Positions 6,675 to 12,401 of a stretch of 12,401 bases of DNA are shown here, in pieces. Under the pieces are notes generated by a model. The model had not been told where the DNA came from. It did not search any database and saw nothing but the letters and a program-made list of their open reading frames with translations. Every line of letters starts with the position of its first letter. Within the stretch, counting starts at the first letter, position 1. The position numbers and the translations under genes were made by a program. The stretch covers positions 1 through 12,401 of the forward strand of contig DHJK01000100.1 of the NCBI GenBank assembly GCA_002404295.1. Reading direction: 5' to 3'. This DNA comes from Legionellales bacterium UBA4722 (GTDB taxonomy: Bacteria > Pseudomonadota > Gammaproteobacteria > DSM-16500).

Positions 6675-6911
6675 ATGAAAACCCGGAATCTAAACTATAA
6701 AGACCTTCTAAATCACAACATTTCCCAAGAAGAATTAAATCAATTTCTTCACGGATTAGTCACTATCGCAAACTCTGTAAAATCCCCCGTCACTGAACTG
6801 AATGAAGTAACTACCCCTTTCCATAACAACTCAGCATGCTTTTCTGGTGCCTACTGCTACGCCATCGCATTTAATCATTTTAAAATAATACAAGCACTTC
6901 TCGCTGCCTAA
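6675..6911 (+). CDS. Short ankyrin-like protein, probably a truncated remnant
   Basis: This is a 78-residue ORF with a believable ribosome binding site (GGAG, 6662-6665, nine bases before ATG). Residues 1-50 are polar and helical-looking and are unrecognised. Residues 59-78, AYCYAIAFNHFKIIQALLAA, fit the helical half of an ankyrin repeat (consensus like LHxAAxxGHxxIVxLLLxxGA). The stop comes exactly where the next repeat loop (Gly-Ala) would start, so the protein has at most one ankyrin unit, which is too little to fold as a normal ankyrin domain. Shifting by one base at about 6907 opens a further 36 codons to a TAG at 7015-7017, so a frameshift is possible. It could be the 5' remnant of a longer ankyrin protein, a type common in intracellular gammaproteobacteria, or a genuine small protein. 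Confidence 0.5.
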   Translation: MKTRNLNYKDLLNHNISQEELNQFLHGLVTIANSVKSPVTELNEVTTPFHNNSACFSGAYCYAIAFNHFKIIQALLAA

Positions 6912-7008
6912 ACCGGCTTCGTTGAGAGTATTTGAGAGCTATAGTTTAAATATTATAAAAAATAATGATAATAGAAATGATGAAACTGTTGTGGATAGAA
7001 GATATGGT

Positions 7009-7033
7009 CTTAGCTAGCCTTGGGCTAGCCAAG
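7009..7033. terminator. Hairpin at the 3' end of the 619-residue protein gene
   Basis: CTTAGCTAGCC (7009-7019) and GGCTAGCCAAG (7023-7033) form an 11-bp stem with one mismatch and a three-base loop. The stop codon of the minus-strand gene (7025-7027) lies within it. No T-run follows on the minus strand, so it may be a weak or factor-dependent terminator or a transcript-stabilising hairpin. Confidence 0.4.
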
Positions 7034-8884
7034 CCTGGGAGTATTTGAAGGTGGTGCATCAACTTTATTTTTAGCTTGCTCAGGCGTGTTCTTTTTCTCT
7101 TTAGACTCTCCGCCCCATGCTCTTTGTATGTAACCTAGGAAACCAGAATATTTTTTCTGAGGAGGAGGTTCTTCTAATGCTTTTGCAATTTTAAATAGAG
7201 CAGAGAGTTGCTTTTGTTCTTTAGAGTCTTTAAATTTTTCAGCCCCACGAGCGCGTATATCGTGATGACTATTGGTTTTTTCTTCAGCTGTTTTCTTAAG
7301 ACAAGTAATATCTAATTTATTTGTGGGTACTGTTCCTTCAATGGATGGTCTATCGAAATCTTTTACCATATATTTCAATTTATCACCTTCAAAATATAGA
7401 TATGTTGCCATCTCTTTCATTGCTTTCATTTCATCATTAGTAGGTTTCTGATTCAGTAAAAAAATACCATTTTTGGCATTTAAGGGGTCATCGCACATTA
7501 GTGATAAAAAAGAGTTGAGAAATGTAGCTCTTTTTCCATTTATAGCGAGAGGTTGTTTTCGAATTGTCAAAGGTCCGCTTGTCAATTCCAGTTCATGAGT
7601 TTGATCAGGTGTGCTGGATGGAGCAGCGCTAATCTGAATAGTAGAATCAATTTCCACAAAGCTTGCGCCTCCTTTTACAACGGCGTTGTCTGATTTTGTG
7701 CCTTTTGTTTGAACGTCAGCATAACCAGTTGTTGCTTTAAATGAAACAATGCCATTTTCGTTGCAACTCATAGTGAACTTTTTTGTTCGGGGATCGACAA
7801 GTTGTTGTACATTTTGTTGTTGGTCTTCTGGAGTATTCATGACTGTGTGTTGAAATTTAAACTGGAAATAGGCTCGAGTTGCAGCCATAAATCCGCTTTG
7901 ATGAAAATTACGAGCAATACTATCTGCTAAAAATTCTCGTTTTTCTTCCGGTGCCGTAGATAATAAATGCGTTTCTAAAAGTTTTTTAAAGCCATTCAAA
8001 CCGGCAGGATCTTTTGTAAATTCGACTTGGTTGGTGACGATTGTCTTGTATTCTACAAGTAATTCTCTGGTGCAAATTTTTACAAGAAAAGGAGATAGAG
8101 TAAGCTTATCAATTTTTCCTTTTTGCAAGATTGTTTGTATCATTTTTTTAGCGTCATCTGCGCTCATCTTGTTGATAGTAGATTCATCTAATGAATTTAT
8201 TACCTTCTCTGCTAATGATCGATTTTCTTTTGATAATATTCTGTCTTTTACTGGCGATGGAATATAGTCTTCTTTTGTCAGACGGAGTTTAAGATCTTCT
8301 CTCATGTGATGAAGCAATGCACGAGAATCTTCCTCTCTCATGTTATCAAGCATCGGCATCATCATGCTAGATATCTTGCTATGGTCCAAATAAAGTAGAG
8401 TAGTTTGTGGTGCGTCATATAGTCTGCGTTGCCTAGAAGTTAACCTTAAATCTTCTACTCTGCAATCAAGTAACGAGGGTTTTTTAAGAGTGTATCCTGA
8501 TTGTGACATGTTTTTTAATATGCTTTCTTTTAATTTATCCGCCTCTTCTTGTGTTAAATCTTTTGGAGCAGGCACACCTTTAAGAATTATATTTTTAAGA
8601 ATTTTTCCTTGAGATGTCATAGCTGTATAAACAAGTTGCTTATTTTTTATTCTTAGATATATTTTTCCCGGCTTGGGCTCACTAATATCTTTAAAAGTTA
8701 CTACCATATTACACTCATCAATTTCACCATTTTTCATTTCTCTGTTAACGTCTACTAAAATATTAGATGGGTCACTAGCAGCGAAGGGTTCTAATGTGAA
8801 TTCACCAGGTTTGAACTCATATCTTCCAGAAGAGGGAGTGGCTTGATATTTAGTAAAAGGTGTAGCTATTCTATATTCTCGCAT
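7025..8884 (-). CDS. Large cytosolic-type protein of unknown function; candidate effector
   Basis: I do not recognise this 619-residue protein. It has no signal peptide or membrane segment. By eye it has a beta-rich N-terminal part (1-105), a helical and charged central part (108-345; e.g. LTQEEADKLKESILKNM and REEDSRALLHHMREDLKLRL), and a beta-rich part (365-450) ending around GPLTIRKQPLAINGKRATF. A mixed region to about 530 follows, then a lysine- and glutamate-rich tail with PPP at 573-575 and a final stretch of polar, proline-containing residues. The start was moved downstream from a possible ATG at 8929. GGAGGAG (8893-8899) stands eight bases before the ATG at 8884, and the best promoter would start transcription after 8929. 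Size, orphan status, hydrophilic tail and context suit a secreted effector in a Legionellales-type bacterium, but no secretion signal is demonstrable and an ordinary cytosolic function is equally possible. Confidence 0.8.
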   Translation of the reverse strand: MREYRIATPFTKYQATPSSGRYEFKPGEFTLEPFAASDPSNILVDVNREMKNGEIDECNMVVTFKDISEPKPGKIYLRIKNKQLVYTAMTSQGKILKNIILKGVPAPKDLTQEEADKLKESILKNMSQSGYTLKKPSLLDCRVEDLRLTSRQRRLYDAPQTTLLYLDHSKISSMMMPMLDNMREEDSRALLHHMREDLKLRLTKEDYIPSPVKDRILSKENRSLAEKVINSLDESTINKMSADDAKKMIQTILQKGKIDKLTLSPFLVKICTRELLVEYKTIVTNQVEFTKDPAGLNGFKKLLETHLLSTAPEEKREFLADSIARNFHQSGFMAATRAYFQFKFQHTVMNTPEDQQQNVQQLVDPRTKKFTMSCNENGIVSFKATTGYADVQTKGTKSDNAVVKGGASFVEIDSTIQISAAPSSTPDQTHELELTSGPLTIRKQPLAINGKRATFLNSFLSLMCDDPLNAKNGIFLLNQKPTNDEMKAMKEMATYLYFEGDKLKYMVKDFDRPSIEGTVPTNKLDITCLKKTAEEKTNSHHDIRARGAEKFKDSKEQKQLSALFKIAKALEEPPPQKKYSGFLGYIQRAWGGESKEKKNTPEQAKNKVDAPPSNTPRLG

Positions 8885-8892
8885 AAATATTT

Positions 8893-8899
8893 CTCCTCC
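8893..8899 (-). promoter_or_regulatory. Strong ribosome binding site deciding the start at 8884
   Basis: GGAGGAG on the minus strand lies eight bases before the ATG at 8882-8884. It is inside the coding frame of the longer alternative starting at 8929, where it would encode part of FSGGEIF, and no comparable site precedes that ATG. It therefore favours the 619-residue protein. Confidence 0.8.
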
Positions 8900-8931
8900 A
8901 GAAAAGATGTTTATTAAATGGACTTGCATTA

Positions 8932-8940
8932 AGTATAGCA
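8932..8940 (-). promoter_or_regulatory. Extended -10 promoter for the 619-residue protein gene
   Basis: On the minus strand TGCTATACT combines an extended TG with TATACT (8932-8937). No -35 at 17 bases is convincing; TTGAAC lies 21 bases upstream. Predicted transcription would start near 8925, downstream of the alternative ATG at 8929, with a leader of about 40 bases. The remainder of 8941-9080 is A+T-rich and holds a GGGGCG/CGCCCC hairpin (8993-9015) and a CATCATGATG palindrome, but no gene. Confidence 0.45.
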
Positions 8941-8992
8941 GAGATTTTGAATTTTTTTGTTCAATTAAATCAAGGTATTATATATATGTAAC

Positions 8993-9015
8993 GGGGCGTC
9001 ATTGTTCAGCGCCCC
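8993..9015. repeat. Small G+C-rich hairpin
   Basis: GGGGCG (8993-8998) pairs with CGCCCC (9010-9015) across an 11-base loop. A ten-base perfect palindrome, CATCATGATG (9015-9024), abuts it. The role is unknown; it may be part of a degraded intergenic repeat between valS and the 619-residue protein gene. Confidence 0.4.
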
Positions 9016-9080
9016 ATCATGATGTGTCTTTCCGTGAATGCGCACTAACATCCAGTAAATGAGTTTTAAAAATGTGTAGC

Positions 9081-9123
9081 TGCTTAGGACACCTCTCCCA
9101 CAAGGGGAGAGGTGTCCTAAGCA
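9081..9123. repeat. Complete palindromic repeat, ACACCTCTCCCC family; probable valS terminator
   Basis: TGCTTAGGACACCTCTCCC (9081-9099) is followed by a five-base loop and its exact 19-base reverse complement (9105-9123). It begins eight bases after the valS stop, and on the minus strand a T-run (ATTTTTAAAA) follows 8-10 bases beyond the stem, so it may double as a transcription terminator. A second copy begins at 12380 on the other side of valS-holC, and a diverged half may be at 1-23, which marks it as a dispersed repeat rather than only a terminator. Confidence 0.8.
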
Positions 9124-9131
9124 TCAGCAGT

Positions 9132-11897
9132 CTACAAAACCGCAATCCGCTCCTGCTGTGCTTGTAATTTTTTTAACGTCGCTTTAACTTCCGCCAATTT
9201 CTCCCGTTCTTTTTCTACGACCTCAGCCGGCGCCTTATCCACAAAACTCGGGTTCTGTAATTTCATTTCAGCCCGTTCCGTTTCTTTCTGAAGTTTCGCA
9301 ATTTCTTTTGTTAATCGTGCAGACTCTTCTTCCTTGTTAATCAATCCTGCCATCGGAATCAGAATTTCCAACTCACCCACTAACGCAGTCGCTGATTCAG
9401 GGTGTGTTTCATTTTCTGTTAACCAAGTGCAACTTTCTAACCGGGCTAGTCGTAAAATCAAATTCGCATTATTTTCATAACGCTCTTTATCAACCGAAGT
9501 CCCTTTATGTAATAACACAGCCAATAATTTCCCAGGCGCAATATTCATTTCACTGCGAACCGTGCGGATGGCGATAATAAATTGCTTGATCCATTCCAAT
9601 TCATTGTCAACAGTCACATTTTTTAAAGCCGCATTTACCAATGGGTAAGGTTGCAGCATAATCGTGTCACCCTTGATGTCTGCCATGGGTCCAATACGTT
9701 GCCAAATTTCTTCGGTAATAAACGGCATGACTGGATGCAGCAATCGCAATATATTTTCTAAAACAAAAATAAGCGTATGTCGTGTACCACGTAATTGTTC
9801 TTCTGAACTATCAGCAGACGTTAAAATCGGTTTTGATAATTCCAGATACCAGTCACAAAATTCATTCCAAACAAATTCATAGAGTGTATTAGCCAATAAA
9901 TCAAATCGATAGGTAGCTAATGTCTCATGCGCAGCTTGGATCGTATCTTGTAAGCGTGACAATATCCATTGATCAGGCAATGACAATTCCATAGAGGCAT
10001 CAGTGAGTCCGATGTCTTTTTCTTCCGTGTTCATTAAAACATAACGCGCCGCATTCCATATTTTATTACAAAAATTACGGTAACCTTCCAAACGACTTAT
10101 ATCAAAACGAATTTCACGCCCATGTGACCCAAAAGCACAAAAAGTAAAACGTAATGCATCTGTGCCGTGCGCCTCAATACCCTCAGGAAATTGTTGACGT
10201 GTGTTTTTTTCAACTTTTTGTGACATCGCAGGCTGCATCATGCCATGGGTACGCTTTTTCACGAGCGCATCCAGCTTAATGCCATCGATTAAATCTAGCG
10301 GATCTAATACATTGCCTTTCGATTTTGACATCTTATGGCCTTCGGCATCTAAAATCAGGCCAGTAATGAAAACTTCTTTAAAAGGTACTTGCTCAGTAAA
10401 CTTCAACCCCAGCATGACCATTCTAGCAACCCAGAAAAAGATAATGTCAAAGCCGGTGACTAATACATTAGTTGGATAAAAAGTGCTGAGATCGGTTGTT
10501 TGCTTTGGCCAGCCTAAGGTTGAGAAAGGCCATAACGCTGCAGAAAACCAAGTGTCTAGCACATCATGGTCTTGTTGCAGCATGACATCGGATGGAATGT
10601 TATTTCTGATACGTGTATCTAACTCATCAAGACCCACATATACTTCACCATTTTCATCATGCCATGCGGGAATGCGATGTCCCCACCAAAGTTGGCGGCT
10701 GATACACCAGTCTTCAATATTATTGAGCCATTGGAAATAGGTTTTGTTCCAACCTTCAGGAACAAATTTTAGATCTCCATTTTCTACTGCTTTGATGGCA
10801 GGTTCAGCTAAGGATGGCATTTTCATAAACCATTGCTGTGTGAGATAAGGTTCGACGACAACGCCAGAGCGGTCGCCGCGGGGTACTTTTAAAGTGTGTT
10901 TAACAATTTTTTCTATTAAACCCAGTACTTCTAGATCATGAATAATTTGTTCGCGTGCAGCAAAACGTTCTAAACCTTGATAGGCGTTGGGGGTGCTTGC
11001 GTTTAAATGCGCATCGGGTGTGAAGATATTCAGTGGTTTTAAGCGATGACGTTGTCCAATCGCATAATCATTAAAATCATGTGCGGGTGTGATTTTTACG
11101 CATCCGCTGCCAAAGTCTTTATCGACATAATCATCGGCAATAATGGGGATTGTTCTGCCCGCTAAAGGTAGTTGCAGATGTTTGCCAATTAAATGCTTAT
11201 AACGTTCATCTTCAGGGTGTACTGCAACTGCCACATCGCCTAATAATGTTTCTGGGCGTGTGGTTGCAACAGTAATAGAATCATCGCTACCCACGAGAGG
11301 ATAGCGTATATGCCACATTTTGCCTTCTTCTTCAGAGTGAACGACTTCTAGATCAGAAATAGCGGTTAATAATTTAGGATCCCAATTCACGAGACGGGTG
11401 CCGCGGTAAATGAGGCCTTCATCATGTAAACGAATAAAGACTTCGCTGACTGCTTTGGATAAAGAATCATCCATAGTAAAACATTCACGTGTCCAATCAA
11501 TAGATGCACCTAGACGTCGTAATTGGCGTGTGATATTGCCGCCGGATTCTTGTTTCCAATCCCAGATTTTTTCAATAAAAGCGTGGCGTCCTAAATCGTG
11601 CCGTGATTTCCCTTCTAGCATGAGTTGGCGCTCAACTACCATTTGTGTTGCGATACCTGCATGATCGGTGCCGCCTTGCCACAGTGTGCGTCGTCCTTGC
11701 ATGCGGTGGTAACGAATCAATATATCTATGACACTGAAGCAAAAACCATGTCCCATATGCAGGCTACCCGTGACATTGGGTGGTGGTAACATGATGCAGT
11801 AGGGTTCGCCGTCACCTTGTGGCGCAAAATAATTATTTTTTTCCCAGGTTTGATACCAGGTTTGTTCGATTGTATGCGGGTTGTATGTTTTTTCCAT
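9132..11897 (-). CDS. valS: Valyl-tRNA synthetase
   Basis: ValS is a class I aminoacyl-tRNA synthetase that charges tRNA-Val with valine and hydrolyses mischarged threonine. The 921 residues compare with 951 in E. coli. The ATP-site motif PPPNVTGSLHMGH ends at residue 50 (HMGH, 47-50). The inserted editing domain (about 190-335) carries TTRPETLLGD (212-221) and ITPAHDFNDY (269-278). WWGHRIPAW is at 404-412, and the second catalytic motif KMSKS is at 522-526 in GHKMSKSKGNVLDPLDL. A helical anticodon-binding domain follows, and a C-terminal coiled coil (about 855-921, heptad-like E/K/L-rich) typical of bacterial ValRS ends the protein. No motif is missing. The start is four bases after the holC stop, with only a weak Shine-Dalgarno, so translational coupling to holC is likely. 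A palindromic repeat follows the stop. Confidence 0.98.
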   Translation of the reverse strand: MEKTYNPHTIEQTWYQTWEKNNYFAPQGDGEPYCIMLPPPNVTGSLHMGHGFCFSVIDILIRYHRMQGRRTLWQGGTDHAGIATQMVVERQLMLEGKSRHDLGRHAFIEKIWDWKQESGGNITRQLRRLGASIDWTRECFTMDDSLSKAVSEVFIRLHDEGLIYRGTRLVNWDPKLLTAISDLEVVHSEEEGKMWHIRYPLVGSDDSITVATTRPETLLGDVAVAVHPEDERYKHLIGKHLQLPLAGRTIPIIADDYVDKDFGSGCVKITPAHDFNDYAIGQRHRLKPLNIFTPDAHLNASTPNAYQGLERFAAREQIIHDLEVLGLIEKIVKHTLKVPRGDRSGVVVEPYLTQQWFMKMPSLAEPAIKAVENGDLKFVPEGWNKTYFQWLNNIEDWCISRQLWWGHRIPAWHDENGEVYVGLDELDTRIRNNIPSDVMLQQDHDVLDTWFSAALWPFSTLGWPKQTTDLSTFYPTNVLVTGFDIIFFWVARMVMLGLKFTEQVPFKEVFITGLILDAEGHKMSKSKGNVLDPLDLIDGIKLDALVKKRTHGMMQPAMSQKVEKNTRQQFPEGIEAHGTDALRFTFCAFGSHGREIRFDISRLEGYRNFCNKIWNAARYVLMNTEEKDIGLTDASMELSLPDQWILSRLQDTIQAAHETLATYRFDLLANTLYEFVWNEFCDWYLELSKPILTSADSSEEQLRGTRHTLIFVLENILRLLHPVMPFITEEIWQRIGPMADIKGDTIMLQPYPLVNAALKNVTVDNELEWIKQFIIAIRTVRSEMNIAPGKLLAVLLHKGTSVDKERYENNANLILRLARLESCTWLTENETHPESATALVGELEILIPMAGLINKEEESARLTKEIAKLQKETERAEMKLQNPSFVDKAPAEVVEKEREKLAEVKATLKKLQAQQERIAVL

Positions 11898-11900
11898 GAT

Positions 11901-12344
11901 TTATACTTCTGTAGAGGTTGCTAATTTATGAGTGGTTATGTCGAAGCCTTGCGTGCGGTAGAATTTATAGCGTTCACGGCCTGATTCTGTGGCGGCTGGT
12001 TCACTCGAGATTAATTCGAGGATGCGTGAAAATTGGTTATAAAATTCGGGAGCGGTGGGGCTTAGATTAATTAAAATATCTCGGTGTTTGTCAGGTATCT
12101 TGTCGTAGCCAATTTGAATAGGCGGGGCAGGGTCTGGTCCTTCACCATATAAATTGTGAGGGAGGAAGCTATCTTCACGGTAAGTCCACAATAGCTCATC
12201 AACATGATGAGCGGTTGCTTGATTTTCAGTATGAATATAAATTCGGCGTTGTTGTTTATATATTTTTTCAACTAATCGACATGCGAACGCCAAGCGCTCT
12301 TTGTCGCCGGGTTCTGGTATTAGATAGAAATCAATTTTGGGCAT
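11901..12344 (-). CDS. holC: DNA polymerase III subunit chi
   Basis: HolC (chi) is a clamp-loader accessory subunit that, with psi, links DNA polymerase III holoenzyme to single-strand binding protein during replication. The 147 residues equal the E. coli length. The family pattern is visible: an N-terminal beta strand KIDFYLIP, then ACRLVEKIYKQQRRIYIHTENQATAHHVDELLWTYREDSFLPHNL (about 21-65) with the conserved D-LLW-fxdxsFlPH region, and ILINLSPTAPEFYNQFSRILELI (about 90-112), which corresponds to the usual LVNL..E.P.fF..F.R..E. The C-terminal RYKFYRTQGFDITTHKL fits the R..Y...G.....H element. It precedes valS by three bases, the common gammaproteobacterial holC-valS order (pepA often lies upstream, here outside the window). 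The Shine-Dalgarno is weak (GAG in TGAGATAAATC). Confidence 0.95.
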   Translation of the reverse strand: MPKIDFYLIPEPGDKERLAFACRLVEKIYKQQRRIYIHTENQATAHHVDELLWTYREDSFLPHNLYGEGPDPAPPIQIGYDKIPDKHRDILINLSPTAPEFYNQFSRILELISSEPAATESGRERYKFYRTQGFDITTHKLATSTEV

Positions 12345-12379
12345 GATTTATCTCATCGCTTTCGTTGTATTTGTTATTA

Positions 12380-12401
12380 CTTAGCACACCTCTCCCCTTG
12401 T
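12380..12401. repeat. Palindromic repeat of the ACACCTCTCCCC family, cut by the window end
   Basis: The final 22 bases (CTTAGCACACCTCTCCCCTT then GT) match the minus-strand reading of the 9081-9123 element with a single mismatch. Its other half lies beyond the window. It sits upstream of holC, so a copy of the same family flanks each side of the holC-valS pair. Confidence 0.75.

Noticed and set aside
8885..8929. Longer start of the 619-residue protein at 8929
   Set aside because: The strong GGAGGAG lies inside this extension, no site precedes the 8929 ATG, and the predicted transcript starts after it.
6411..9008. A 13-base exact repeat, GCGTCATTGTTCA, at 6411-6423 and 8996-9008
   Set aside because: About one shared 13-mer is expected by chance in a window of this size, and the flanks do not extend the match.
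9664..11664. Several plus-strand reading frames of 72-92 codons opposite valS
   Set aside because: All lie antisense within valS, show no recognisable protein pattern and are explained by the codon structure of the real gene.
1..12401. tRNA, rRNA, CRISPR array, toxin-antitoxin pair or defence cassette
   Set aside because: Looked for by eye on both strands. No cloverleaf with a T-loop motif, no regularly spaced repeats and no paired small genes of that kind were seen.

Overview
The window looks like a chromosomal segment of a gammaproteobacterium, most likely a member of the Legionellales or Coxiellaceae-like lineage. This is inferred from the order of the conserved genes, the modest A+T richness, an ankyrin-like fragment, a large orphan cytosolic protein of effector-like character, and several palindromic intergenic repeats. 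The conserved proteins align well with my recollection of their E. coli counterparts. The genus is not certain.

Layout. (1) 1-2374, plus strand: accA (acetyl-CoA carboxylase carboxyltransferase alpha) overlaps tilS (tRNA-Ile lysidine synthetase) by 17 bases. (2) 2376-3698, minus strand: an unrecognised exported, cysteine-containing protein converges on tilS with one base between the stop codons. Upstream of it lies an imperfect palindromic repeat, then a 73-residue membrane protein with a Cys-rich tail. (3) 3954-6409, plus strand: pyrG (CTP synthase) overlaps kdsA (KDO-8-phosphate synthase, with the metal-ligand Cys) by 25 bases. (4) 6410-8884: an accessory island with a 45-bp perfect-stem palindromic element, a short ankyrin-like ORF that is probably a remnant, and a 619-residue minus-strand protein of unknown function with a clear ribosome binding site and a plausible promoter. 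(5) 9081-12344: a palindromic repeat, then valS and holC on the minus strand, holC first, separated by three bases.

How the genes work together. The conserved genes are housekeeping: fatty-acid initiation (accA), tRNA decoding (tilS), pyrimidine nucleotides (pyrG), lipopolysaccharide inner core (kdsA), protein synthesis (valS) and the replication clamp-loader (holC). They form three short, tightly packed pairs. The intervals between the pairs carry lineage-specific material: the exported protein, the small membrane protein, the ankyrin remnant, the 619-residue protein and the repeats.

One palindromic family (core ACACCTCTCCCC) occurs complete at 9081-9123, is cut by the right window edge at 12380-12401, and probably occurs as a diverged half at the left edge (1-23). 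No RNA gene, CRISPR array, complete insertion sequence or multi-gene defence system was found. The best candidates for undescribed biology are the 619-residue protein and the exported cysteine protein.
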